Below the pieces are notes generated by a model. That model was not told where the DNA came from and did not search any database. It saw nothing but the letters and a program-made list of their open reading frames with translations. DNA of 64,000 nucleotides, from contig JAMAHW010000022.1 in the NCBI GenBank assembly GCA_023627715.1, forward strand, positions 1 to 64,000, read 5' to 3'. Shown piece by piece: positions 11,044 to 20,961 of this stretch (positions are counted from its first letter, which is position 1; every line of letters starts with the position of its first letter). The stretch comes from Periconia sp. R9002 (lineage: Eukaryota > Ascomycota > Dothideomycetes > Pleosporales > Periconiaceae). The position numbers and the translations under genes were made by a program.

Positions 11044-11096
11044 GATGTTGTAGGCAAATACAGTATGATAAGCAAGGCCTTGGTAAATTAAGAAAT
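11044..11096 (+). repeat. downstream flank shared by the F-box genes, copy 2
   Basis: Matches 8871-8919 at most positions; the core is ATACAGTATGATAAGCAAGG followed by CCTTGGTAAATTAAGAAA. It begins about 57 bp after the stop codon of the intact F-box gene. Confidence 0.7.
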
Positions 11097-11249
11097 GCAG
11101 ATTGGAAACTTCCTACATGGATAGAATGTACTATATGTAATACTAGAAGCAAATGTTGTACCTGCGTGATGTCCCATGATCCTTACACACCTATTTTCAT
11201 GCCCGCCCCCAACACCCCGAATGTAGCCAATCAAATGACAATCCTCCCT

Positions 11250-11938
11250 CTACAAACTATCCGGAGGCTGCGTGATCTTTGTCAAATGATCCCCATTCAA
11301 CGTCTTCAGTATCTTCCCCAGCCCCTCGTGACTGTAATCCTTCTCATTCCACATATCCTTATGATACCTCACTTTCCCGTCTTGATCTAAGCTCAACGTC
11401 ACTAGCGAATTCACCTTCTTCGCGATAGGCATCGGCCTGGGTGTGTACTCCTGCTGCAGCTTGAAAACGATTTCATCCGGCTTTGCAGAGACGACCTCGG
11501 TTTTTATGGTTCTGGAGGATTTCATGATTTTTGGGATGCCTTTTTGTTGGCTTAGCTTGAGACCGTTATGCAAGCGAAGCAGGAGGAGGAATCGTGGAAT
11601 TTGATTTGAAAAATTTCTTGCATACCGTACCACTGTCCAGCAATCTTATACCGCGTATCGCAATAGCTCCAGGGATCATCATAGATCGATTCGGCAGCAT
11701 ATACCTTCATATCCTCCTCGCTCGCGCTGCCCGAATATAGGTTACATATCGACTTGACGATGCTGTCCTGCTCGGGTGGCAGCTTGATAGATTTGTCCGG
11801 ATGCGGCTCGTAATCTACGCCGCTGGAGCTATTTTGCGAGGGGTCGCGGTTTTGCGTCAAATTTACGGGATCCGGGCGCTTTTCGTATTGGTCTTGCAGG
11901 CTTTGGGCGCGTTGGCCGGAGCCTGTCGGGGATGCCAT
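11250..11938 (-). CDS. SnoaL-like (NTF2-fold) conserved fungal protein
   Basis: Two exons, complement(11250..11539, 11626..11938), 200 residues. The 86-nt intron has a GTATGC donor, and joining the exons gives a smooth GQWYGIPKIM segment. The first ~55 residues are polar and probably disordered. From about residue 60 the pattern (SICNLYSG, YAAESIYDDPWSYCDTRYKI, then alternating strands ending in YHKDMWNEKDYSHEGLGK) resembles the cone-shaped NTF2/SnoaL fold. The assignment rests on this pattern, not on a catalytic motif. Proteins of this sort are common single-domain hypothetical proteins in filamentous ascomycetes; no reaction can be named. It is convergent with the F-box gene, 262 bp away. 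Confidence 0.7.
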
Positions 11939-12691
11939 CGATTTTTCTTTGCTTTCGGAAGGGTCCTTTGGGTAGAAAGAGTATGTGTGGAGCGGGATTA
12001 TAAAAGGTGGTTAGTTGTGGGAGTGGGTTCGTATAGTGTGTATGTCGTGACATCATTATTCTTCGTGCAACTATCTTTGGCGTTCGTATCGACAGTGTGG
12101 GGATGCTGTTAGGCTTAGATTGGCGATTGATGTTTGAGATTGTAAGACTATTTTTCTTAGTGGCACATCTCATTCTAAAAGTAATGGTCGATCTTGAAGG
12201 TCTGCAATTTGTGCCTGGTAGTGTGTTACTTGACCTTTCACTGTGATTTTTCAATTCCGTTCGCGAACCTAGTATTTTTGGGGGAACTCAAGAAGTTGGA
12301 CACCAGCGTGATGTTACAGAATCTTTGTCAACCATTGAATTGCTACAACTGTAACATCAATTGATCGTTCTCATGTGGTTCAGCATGACTAAATCATTGT
12401 GTATACGGTACTAACCCTTTCGGGACATTGCGCAGATGGCATCCTAAGCGAACAAATCAAGATGCGAAGATTTGGAGAGACGTGAAGCGGTCTGTTTGCC
12501 CCATACACTGCCACGTTAATTAGGCAACAACATTTGGATAGCTGTGTCGTGAGGCTTGCGCCCTTTCTAAAGCGTAAGCGCCCTTTGTAAGCAGCAAACG
12601 TTTACGCCCATTGTTGAGTCACCGGGGAGAGGGAAGGCATATATGTAGCTTGCGCCATTTGGATATCCATATCTGGCCAACGTCGACCACA
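11939..12691. other. intergenic, divergent promoter region
   Basis: About 750 bp between the SnoaL-like gene and the leucine-rich-repeat gene, which are transcribed away from each other. No supported gene or repeat was seen. Confidence 0.5.
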
Positions 12692-14575
12692 ATGGCTTCT
12701 GCAACAATGGTTTCAACCATGGAACAACCACCTTCACTCAGCCTTGACGCTGCAGAATGGGCCGAGCTGATTCAGAATCAATTTGATCTTATCTCATACG
12801 ATGGATCAAGTCCAGATGATGTGGAGCTGCCTCCATCTGTCACCATCGACGACTCAATCATGGACGCACCCCGCCGACGGGCCAAAAATCCCGATGTCGC
12901 TGAGCGTGCGAAAGATATTGCACGATTGCTATATCCGTCAAAAGTGAATCCCCTTGGCTCATTGATCAAGTATGAGAAGGATATTGTCATGCTTCGCGGC
13001 TTGGTCTTGGAGCAGCGAAAGCGAGAGATCAATGCCAGTATTGCGCGTAAAGAAGATAGAAACTGGGAAGTGCGAATCATCAAGCAAGGCCCTTGGGATC
13101 CTACTCAAGATCCGTGGTCTCTCAATGGCGCTCCTTCTTCGCCCATGCCCGTGAAAATTGCTGATCGCGAGACGCTGGAACCTTTCTTCGAACATCTAGC
13201 GCTTGGTGGTACCGACGAGAAAACATCAACCACGCGGGCCAGGGAGGAGGCATTCGAAATCGAGGAGCCGTACTACAAGGTCAAATCTTTGGAGTTCGAA
13301 AAAGGCGTCGTCTACTCTGATCGTCGCATGGACCTTTGCAAAATGGTGCTGGGTCCCCCGAATATCGGCCATCTTCTGGAGAGCTTGAAAACGAATACAT
13401 TCATCACTCATTTCTTGCTCGGCAATAATATCATCGGACCTACTGGAGCAAAAGCTATCGCTGAGTTTTGCAAGGAGTTCCCTAACCGCATGGATACCTG
13501 GTACCTTGCTGGCAATTGTATCGATACTGCTAGCTTCGAGATACTAGTCGACGAGTGGGTCAAATCGACTTCCGCCACGAATATCTGGCTCAAACGAAAC
13601 CCGCTGAAGACTGCCGCAGCAAATGATTTATTCCGGCTAATTACTCAGACTCCTAACCTGCGAACCTTGGATCTCGACTTAACCGAGCTTGGGGATGCGG
13701 GTGTCGCAGATCTCTTTGAACAGCTCGTAGAGTACAAAACAGAAAATCCTCTGCCACTTCGACATCTTTACCTCAACGGTGTTGGTATTGGTACTCGTGC
13801 CTCCACTGCTATTGCGAAATTTTTGGAGTCGCCACAGTGCGCACTGGATTCTCTGTACATGGGACACAACCCGATCGGCAACGCTGGGGCTATAGCTCTT
13901 GCCAACGGGCTCCGGAAAAATAAGTCACTCACTCGCTTGATGTTGATTTCGTCTGGCATCAGCGATGACGGTGTTACCGCTGTGTGTGAAGCACTTGAAG
14001 ACCATCCAGCCATCTCCGCGTTAGGGTTGGGCCAGCAATACGCTACTCAAGATCTAGGGTCTAGGTACAATTATATCTCCGACCGCTCCGCGCACGCAAT
14101 CCACAACCTCATTCTCTCCGTTCCCAAGCTCTGCTACATCAACCTGGACGCGCAACCCCTTACCCACGTCGGCCTCAACCTAATCTACCTCGCCATCTTG
14201 CAATCACCTACTATCCTCTGGTACGACGCGCGCACCGTCTGGCCCCAAGAAACCTCCTACGCCGCCATCAAAGCCGGAAAGCAGCACAAGAAGAACCTCG
14301 GCCTCGCCCGCGACCATCTTGCTGCCAACGTCAAACGAGTCTATGGTGTCAATTACGACGAATTTAGGGCGAACCAGAAACGCTGGTTGGTCAGTGACGA
14401 GACGGATGTGCGGAAAATCGACTCTGTGTACCGGAATCGCGATTCGCAGCTGGCGCGCCGTGGGCTGAAAGTGATCGATAAGTGGTGGGATGAGGACGAT
14501 GAGACTTTGCAGAAGGTCATGGAGGGAGCTGTTGGACCTGTTTGCACTATGCGGAAAGCTGCTGCGATGGCTTAG
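12692..14575 (+). CDS. leucine-rich repeat (RNase-inhibitor-like) protein
   Basis: An intronless frame of 627 residues. The frame is open upstream only from a TTG at 12611, so I take the first ATG, 12692; further ATGs at 12707 and 12719 are possible alternatives. Residues ~1-200 are not repetitive. From about 230 to 500 there are seven or eight repeats of the ribonuclease-inhibitor type, with xxLxxLxLxxNxIGxxGAxAIAxxL spacing, for example FLLGNNIIGPTGAKAIAEF and LYMGHNPIGNAGAIALANGL. These build a curved protein-binding surface. The C-terminal ~100 residues are basic and aromatic, with no recognised domain. There is no nucleotide-binding NACHT domain and no signal peptide, so this is a cytosolic or nuclear scaffold-like protein of unknown partner. 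Confidence 0.85.
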   Translation: MASATMVSTMEQPPSLSLDAAEWAELIQNQFDLISYDGSSPDDVELPPSVTIDDSIMDAPRRRAKNPDVAERAKDIARLLYPSKVNPLGSLIKYEKDIVMLRGLVLEQRKREINASIARKEDRNWEVRIIKQGPWDPTQDPWSLNGAPSSPMPVKIADRETLEPFFEHLALGGTDEKTSTTRAREEAFEIEEPYYKVKSLEFEKGVVYSDRRMDLCKMVLGPPNIGHLLESLKTNTFITHFLLGNNIIGPTGAKAIAEFCKEFPNRMDTWYLAGNCIDTASFEILVDEWVKSTSATNIWLKRNPLKTAAANDLFRLITQTPNLRTLDLDLTELGDAGVADLFEQLVEYKTENPLPLRHLYLNGVGIGTRASTAIAKFLESPQCALDSLYMGHNPIGNAGAIALANGLRKNKSLTRLMLISSGISDDGVTAVCEALEDHPAISALGLGQQYATQDLGSRYNYISDRSAHAIHNLILSVPKLCYINLDAQPLTHVGLNLIYLAILQSPTILWYDARTVWPQETSYAAIKAGKQHKKNLGLARDHLAANVKRVYGVNYDEFRANQKRWLVSDETDVRKIDSVYRNRDSQLARRGLKVIDKWWDEDDETLQKVMEGAVGPVCTMRKAAAMA

Positions 14576-15711
14576 AGATGATGATGGTGCTAATGTTTCC
14601 GACAAATGGCTATCCAGTGTTCTATATGTAATGGTTTAAACCTCTTGTCAGTGAGCTGGATGGCTTTTGATGAGGTTTTGCGAGTGTTGAATACCCCATC
14701 ATTTGAGCGTTTACAAACGTAGAGAAATGTAACCAGAGATGACAAACGAGCATATAAGACTGCTTATATTTGATTGATTGGTGATTCCTAGCTGCTGTGA
14801 TTATAATCTCTGAGGATGTTGATCTTGAGATGTCAGTGGAGTGTACCATTATTCAAGTACATGTCCACGATCCATAGATCAATGTCTTTTCATAAAGAAC
14901 CTTCAATGATATCGTACAATGTAGCCTGGAATATGACAAGATGTTATGTTTATTTTGAATAACTTATAGTAGTTGAAAATACTTGAGTATGTAGAGGGGG
15001 GAAAATAACAACTGATCATGAAAGGGCATCTACAACGACAACTGAGAAGGTGTTCCGATTCATTAACGTTTGGGCATAAGGTGTTAACATATGAAACACT
15101 GCGCGTCATGGGCTATAACAACTGTTCACCTGTATAGAGATATGAGGTCAATTGATGGTTCCTGACTTGGTAACATGTTGCTGTGAGAGGTCAAAAGGGG
15201 ACGATTCAATAAGGCAGCGTATCTGTGAGGATGTTGAGCAGTGTTAGTTCGTTCAGTGGTGTTGGAGTGGTGATGTGCGATGTGTGGGTGGGTGAACTTT
15301 TCTTCATTTTTATATAAAATAAAAAAGAAGAAATAAAAAACAAAAAACAAAAAAAAAGCAAAAAAACACAAATATAAATACAAGTAAAAATACAAATACA
15401 AATACAAATACAAAAAACCAAACAACCAAAAGAACAACCCCCCCCCCCCCCCCCCAAACACCAAACACCAAACACCAAACACCAGAACCGCAGAAAAAAA
15501 AAACCCCTCCCAAGAAAAACCCTAAAACAAAAAAACAAACAAAAAACAACCCGCAGAAGCCCAGGAACAGCAAAACCAACCAACCAAACTCCCGACAATC
15601 AAACAGGACGACAAAACCAAACACACACCACCAACACCAAGACATCCCACGAAACCCAGTACCCCCGTCCTCCACTTCGGCCAAAGACTAAAGATACGCG
15701 CTTTGGAAACT
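14576..15711. other. intergenic with low-complexity A/C tract
   Basis: The first 700 bp are ordinary AT-rich sequence with no supported gene. From about 15309 to 15690 the plus strand is almost only A and C (separate entry). Long minus-strand frames across that tract are low-complexity Phe/Val/Gly/Leu translations and are not genes. Confidence 0.6.
15309..15650. repeat. A/C-only low-complexity tract with C18 run
   Basis: The plus strand is nearly free of G and T for about 340 bp. It contains A-rich runs, ACAAAT repeats near 15390-15415, an uninterrupted run of 18 C at 15438-15455, and four copies of the 7-mer AAACACC right after it. It lies just beyond the stop codon of the minus-strand gene 15712-16788, so that gene's transcript could carry a G18/U-rich 3' end. 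Confidence 0.85.
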
Positions 15712-16788
15712 CTACAAAGTTTCACCGAGCTTCTCACGCACGAATGCGCGCATCCTGTCACTGACCTGCGTGGAGGTGCCCGCCCCGTTGTTCACGGCGT
15801 ACTCCACACCGGCCATGAAGACCTCAGCGGTCGTCATGTTGAATAGGGTACCGACTGAGGGTATATCCGCGAAGGGATATACGCCCTCAGCCGGCAGAGC
15901 TGTCTTGGCGCGCTTGGAAGCTTGTGAGGCGCCACCCTCACGCTTCCGCTTGGTGCCGGTGGGAGCAGCCGCTTCAACGGGGGCGGCGGGAGCAACGGGA
16001 GGAGGAGACTGGGAAGGAGCCGTGGCGAGCACCGGCTGCTGTGGGGCGGTAGCGGCGGCGGCGGCGACGGCGGCAACAGAAGCTTCACGTCGGGAAGCTG
16101 CCCGGGTTTTCATAGGCCTGGAGGCGGCTGGCGAGGCCGCCTTTCTCTGCTTTCGGGGCGCAGAGGGCTTTCTGATCCCCCGGGCTGGCGTCTCGACGGT
16201 GATTTTCTTCTTCCTCTTGAGGAGGGCCAACTCCTTCTTGATCTCCTCATCCACGTTATAGGCAGCATCGTAGCCACCGAAGTACTGCCCAAAGTGGGCG
16301 TCGTGGGATTCTTGTGCCACCTGGAGGATGGCGGCAGCGGCGGCGTGGCGGTGGTGGATGGCTTGGATTTCCTCCACCAGCTCGTGCTTGATCCTGCTCG
16401 GCCGCAGCTCCGAGCTGGAGTCCAGCTGGGCGTCGACGGCCTTCTTCTTGGTGCGCCGAATGGCGGCTTTGAGGTGCTGGAGTCGCGGCTTGTCCTCCTT
16501 GAACGCTTCCTTGATGCCGGTATAGGCCCTGTCCAGGCCCTTGATCAGGCGGGAGAAGGATAGCTTGGGCTCCTTGATGTCGACGGCGGAATTGGAGAGC
16601 GTGGCGGGATGAGGAGCCGGCGAGGAGGGAACAGGGGATCCGGCCTGGGAATCGGTGGGGACGATGTCGTCAAAGTCAGAGGGGACGTCGCTGTTGATGG
16701 AGGTAGCCATGTCGTCGTGAGCAGTTGGGTCTTTCAGAAGATACTCGAGGCTGTCCGACAAACGAGCGGGGGAAGAAAAGTGAGCCAT
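15712..16788 (-). CDS. hypothetical basic, Ala/Lys-rich protein
   Basis: A single-exon frame of 358 residues beginning at ATG 16788. The N-terminal 60 residues are acidic and Ser/Pro-rich. Residues ~75-200 are charged and Ala-rich (LSFSRLIKGLDRAYTGIKEA; HHRHAAAAAILQVAQE) and probably helical. A Lys/Arg/Ala/Pro-rich segment follows with several nuclear-localisation-like clusters (KRKKK, PRKQRK, KRKRE) and an alanine run. The C-terminal ~55 residues look folded (TLFNMTTAEVFMAGVEYAVN). I do not recognise the family. A nuclear, possibly nucleic-acid-binding role is a guess from composition. The coding sequence is GC-rich, whereas both flanks are unusual: the A/C tract on its 3' side and the minisatellite on its 5' side. 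Confidence 0.7.
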   Translation of the reverse strand: MAHFSSPARLSDSLEYLLKDPTAHDDMATSINSDVPSDFDDIVPTDSQAGSPVPSSPAPHPATLSNSAVDIKEPKLSFSRLIKGLDRAYTGIKEAFKEDKPRLQHLKAAIRRTKKKAVDAQLDSSSELRPSRIKHELVEEIQAIHHRHAAAAAILQVAQESHDAHFGQYFGGYDAAYNVDEEIKKELALLKRKKKITVETPARGIRKPSAPRKQRKAASPAASRPMKTRAASRREASVAAVAAAAATAPQQPVLATAPSQSPPPVAPAAPVEAAAPTGTKRKREGGASQASKRAKTALPAEGVYPFADIPSVGTLFNMTTAEVFMAGVEYAVNNGAGTSTQVSDRMRAFVREKLGETL

Positions 16789-16872
16789 TGTAATGTTGAT
16801 GGGCTTGATCGAAGTTATTTATGAAAAGCTGATTAGCTGTGAGATGTGATAGAGTCCTGAAATGTGACTAGA

Positions 16873-17395
16873 GGATCTGATGCCGGTAGCAACGAGAGGA
16901 GTGGTGAGGCAGGTAAGGTCTTTGAGTTAGACTCGAGAATGGAAGCCAGTGGCAACGAGGAGATGGACGATCCGCGGTATGGTCCTTGAAACGGAGCAGG
17001 AGGATTCGGTGTTGATAGCGCCGAAGAGATAGATGAGGCGCAGTAATATCCTTGGAGTGGAACAGGGGAATGTGATGCTGATAACAACCAGAGGAATTTA
17101 TGAAGCGCGGTAAGGTCTTTGAGTTAGACTTGAGAATGGAAGCCAATGGCAAAAAGGAGGTAGGTGATCCGCGGTAAGGTCCTGAGAACGGAAGAGGAGG
17201 ATGTGATGCTGATAGCAATCGGAAGTTATGTGAAGCGCGATAGAGTCTCTGAAATGGGACTGGGAAAGCCGACTCTGATGGCGTCAAGGAGATATGTGAG
17301 GCGGGTAAGGGTCCAAAGATGAATCTGGAGGAGATGGCGCTTATGTCGACGAGAAACTCGTGATGTGATGTCGAGAAAGTCGGCAAAGGCGTGAG
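16873..17395. repeat. 65-bp minisatellite with 3-unit higher order
   Basis: Seven recognisable units start at about 16873, 16937, 17002, 17067, 17133, 17198 and 17264, spaced 64 to 66 bp, followed by one or two decayed units. Typical pieces are GATGTGATGCTGATAGCAA at the start and GCGCGGTAAGGTC toward the end. Units three apart are the most alike: GGTAAGGTCTTTGAGTTAGA recurs at about 16914 and 17110, next to GAATGGAAGCCARTGGCAA, which gives a 195-bp higher-order period. The array starts about 85 bp upstream of the minus-strand gene 15712-16788. Confidence 0.85.
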
Positions 17396-17560
17396 ATGGA
17401 TGGACACAAGGTCTTGGTGAAGAGTCGGCAGAGAGAGGAAGGCGACAGGTGGAGACGAGCTCGTGAGGTGACAAGGGTGAGGGCGTGAGCAAGGTTGTCC
17501 GGACTTAGACAAGGGCGTAATGTGCTGGTTGCTGTCTGGAGACTGGCAAGAGCGGGGTGT

Positions 17561-17663
17561 TATAGGCGTCAAGAGACGGAAAAGGTCGTGATGTTATGGT
17601 CGTCAAGAGACAGAAAAGGTCGTAATGGTTATGAGCGTCAGAAGACAAATCAAGATCGTGAAG
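17561..17663. repeat. 34-bp tandem repeat, three copies
   Basis: Units at 17561-17594, 17595-17628 and 17629-17663 share CGTCAAGAGACRGAAAAGG and TCGTRATG. The first two differ at only a few bases and the third is more diverged. Purine-rich sequence with the same flavour continues to about 17715. Confidence 0.75.
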
Positions 17664-18815
17664 TTATAAAAGAAAAGAGTCGAGAGACAGACAGACAGGC
17701 AAGAAAGATCGTGATATGAGGTTGAGTGAGTATAGAAAGTGGAGCGAGGGAGGAAAAGAGAGGGCGAGCGGGGTGTGTAGCAGTTCAGTATAAGAAGCAA
17801 ACGTAAACAGGCCCGTGCGTAGTGTGCGTGGTTGACTAGGGAAAGTCGTCGAAGGTGAGTGAAGGCGTTTTCACTGGCAATGGAGGCTTCTTATTGGCTC
17901 CCTTGCCTGGTCGCTCCTCGTGAGAGGCTGGTTCACCTGCATTTTGGAGGTAGGTGCGTGAGGTGAACAGAGGTGAATAGGACCACAGGTATTGAGTGCC
18001 TCGTTTTGGCGTTGAGCTTCAGTATGGTATTGTGCCTCACCCCATCGTGCGTTTGCTGCTGCTGCTGCTACCGCTATTGTCATGCACGTTCACAACAACA
18101 ATACTACCGACCAGCTTGCTCGACGCCTATCATTGCCTTGGAATACAATATACTATGTAACAGTCTTCAATTGCACCACGTAGACCTATCTGAAAAGATG
18201 CAGTGGCAGTATTTGACTTGACAGCCAAAGCATCTATTCACTCATATGCACAATGTCAAAACCCATTGTTTACTTTCTATGGAGGCTATAGAAACATCGC
18301 AGCTAGTAGAAAGAAGTGGGTTTGGAAAGGATCAGAAGGAATGGAGCATAGATGCTCTGTCTAAATTTAAGCTACGGCTCACTGCACACGGGCTATCCAA
18401 AGAATGGGCTGCTTGATTGGTACATCTGTAAATGTAAAATCGAATCTTTTGTTACTTGTTGGAACAAAGGTCATTATATGACACATCAGCGTAGACCGCA
18501 GTATCTACAAGTGAAGCCCTTGCGATCAGACTATAGATATCATATCTCGCTGCTTTCTTCATCATCACGGGCGAGAGTAGGCCTTTGGGGGCCAATTTTT
18601 GTGAATGGTATTACTATAATTAATGCCGAATTTGAAGGGTTATTTACAGAAGGTATCTTATGTCTTTGGGATCTACCCGACGATCGTTCCGCGGTAAAAT
18701 CCAGAGACAGGAAACATAGTCGTGGGTAGAAACATGAACATGGCCCATGTTCGAATTTCCAGCCAGATAAACAAATGTGTGTCAATCGATGAACATCACG
18801 ATTGGCAGTCGGAAG

Positions 18816-19739
18816 TCAGTTGTGGCCAATTGTAACCCCGAACATGCTTGGCCCCTTGGAATCGTAAAGATATGCGGGTACCCTTGCCCCAGATCTTAAC
18901 CTGGCAGCGTGCGGCCCAAGATACGACATTATCTGGGATTTCTTGAACTCGCACAAGAAAGCCACTACCGTTCTGTCCTCATGCGTGACATCCTTGTCAA
19001 AGCCGATTCGGACCTCGACCCTCTTATCTGTTGGCTCATGTCGGTGGTTAAGATACATCAAGATATGTGTTTCTCCTTGAGTAGCATCATGCAAAGCCAT
19101 CTTGGTGCGTTTTCGAACATGATTTGCTAACCGGACGCAATCTATCTCATCCACGTATATGGTGAGATTGAGGCCTTTGCTGGAATTGGCACCGGAAGGA
19201 ATCATGGTTTTGGCGCAGTCCAAAAATCGCAGACCACAAGATGAACATACCCGATTCGAGTAGTCTGTGCGCGGAAGAGGCTCACGGGATGGACCAGGGT
19301 CGCAGATTGAAGGAGTGTCTACCTCTGGTATGGTGGAAAGCGGGCGGTCGAGTGGTGGCAATGCAGGCGGTGGATTGTTGCGACGTGCTGGATCAAACCT
19401 GAGATAATACGCAGTAAAGCCCGGTGTGTCTGTCCTTTTAGAAGACTCTGCCTCGATATGAGCCTCCGGTACTGGCCTCAAGGGTGTTTTGAATGCCATT
19501 ATATCGTCGTCCTCCTCGTAATAGTATGGTTCAGGGTCCTCTGTAACGGCTGGACGTTTACCTGCAGACGTCCTGTGTGGAGAGCGCGAACGTGAGAAGA
19601 CCCGGGATTTGAAAGTTTGGAAAAGTGAACGGCTTTTTCTCTCCGACTCTGCAGTGTCCATGGGGTCGCCCGTCGTAGAGATTGGTTGATCGGTTTCTGT
19701 TGACGCGTTTTCCTTGCGAGTGGAAAAGAGTCTAACCAT
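18816..19739 (-). CDS. hypothetical protein
   Basis: A single-exon 307-residue frame from ATG 19739. The first ~140 residues are Ser/Arg/Pro-rich and disordered-looking, with an SRSRSP cluster and an acidic YYYEEDDD segment. At about residue 165 there is a CSSCG pair and a further Cys a few residues on. The C-terminal ~120 residues look folded, with alternating strand-like and charged segments (LNLTIYVDEIDCVRLANHV; THILMYLNHRHEP; RVEVRIGFD). I do not recognise the family and no catalytic motif stands out. No signal peptide or membrane segment is visible. Short plus-strand frames inside it are shadows. Confidence 0.65.
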   Translation of the reverse strand: MVRLFSTRKENASTETDQPISTTGDPMDTAESERKSRSLFQTFKSRVFSRSRSPHRTSAGKRPAVTEDPEPYYYEEDDDIMAFKTPLRPVPEAHIEAESSKRTDTPGFTAYYLRFDPARRNNPPPALPPLDRPLSTIPEVDTPSICDPGPSREPLPRTDYSNRVCSSCGLRFLDCAKTMIPSGANSSKGLNLTIYVDEIDCVRLANHVRKRTKMALHDATQGETHILMYLNHRHEPTDKRVEVRIGFDKDVTHEDRTVVAFLCEFKKSQIMSYLGPHAARLRSGARVPAYLYDSKGPSMFGVTIGHN

Positions 19740-20961
19740 GCTGGCGGGTATGGAAACGAAGGGAAAGTAATGTGGATAGAATTATAGTTATTATTGTGGG
19801 TTGGTGAAGGAGATGGGTTGGTAAAAAGCAAAAAGACGTCTCAGAGAAGACGGACGTCGCTGCGCTCACTGACCTAGAGGGCAGGCGCCAACGGGTCGGA
19901 TGAGTAATCGAGAAGCTTGTGCGAGCGTGGGAGAGACTGTATAGCATTTGCGTAGGAGAGAAATCAAAGACTTGGACTGCAGAATTTAATGACTTCCGAG
20001 TTTCGAAAGGGCCAGCTCTCTTCCAAAGTGTCGGGCGCGACTACCGCTCAACTATTGGCGGGGCCGGTAGAGCTGCTCATTACATGCATGCGGAGGGGTT
20101 TTTGTGGACGGTTTGAATCACACACGCAGCCCTATCGTAAAAGCGGATTGCGTTATGTCCTAGATGCAACTGGATTCCTTGAGCAGGAACGCCCACCTGT
20201 ACGCCGGACTGGACAGAGCTTAATTGCCATCCATGCGCGAAAACAATTTTACTCAACCACTATTTGCTTTTGGCCAGAAGTATGTTTGCGAAAGGCCAAT
20301 GGAGGGAGGGTTTCAAATGACTATGGCAATCTTATTATTAATTACATGAAGGTCACGTCGACCGCGTGCACGATGCGTCCATCATGTATACACGTACAAA
20401 TTTTGGATCTTGGTTTGGGTGCGTGTGCGGCTGCAAAAATCTGGAAGCGAACGTAATGAGATGACACATGCCTCTGCGTTGTCATTAAGCACATGACCGA
20501 GAGGTGGTTGTATACAATTGATGTACATTCACGCATACTTCTGGTGGGCATGTTTACGTCTAAGAGCGGTAGTCACTTTTGGCGAATTGATGTTGATACG
20601 CGTGGGCACGTGACTTCAGTCATCCATGTCGCAGATCCTTCACCGCTTATCAGGCAGGTAAACAAGGCATGCGGCGTCATTTTTAAGAGTCGCCGAGCGC
20701 AAGCCCGCAGTCAAAGTGCCTATAGTTGTTGCGCAAATCAAACTTATATAAGTCATGTGCTGATCCATTCACCCTGAACACAGGTTGAAGACCATTCGCT
20801 TGCCAACATTGAATCTGCCAAAGACCCTGCATAATTATACCACCGATCGCTGCATGACATTGCCCACGCACATAGTAAACAACAACCTGCAACGCTTATG
20901 CCCGTATATCGAGTCGTAAACAACCGTCCTGGACAAGAAATATCGTAAAGACTTCCAAACC
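19740..20961. other. intergenic, no supported feature
   Basis: About 1.2 kb between two divergently transcribed hypothetical genes. Several overlapping short frames occur on both strands, none with composition or motifs that support coding. Confidence 0.5.

Larger units (their letters stand above)
16789..18815. other. intergenic with two minisatellites
   Basis: About 2 kb with no supported gene. It holds a 65-bp tandem array (16873-17395) and a 34-bp array (17561-17663), both entered separately, then purine-rich decaying sequence to about 17770. The part 17800-18815 shows only short frames. A CTG/GCT run at about 18055-18069 is a small trinucleotide repeat. Confidence 0.6.

Noticed and set aside
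15126..15761. Overlapping minus-strand frames rich in Phe, Val, Gly and Leu
   Set aside because: Pure low-complexity translation of the A/C tract; they look like membrane proteins only because of base composition.
16868..17572. 234-codon minus-strand frame
   Set aside because: It is the translation of the 65-bp tandem array, whose period is close to a non-multiple of three, and it has no true domain.
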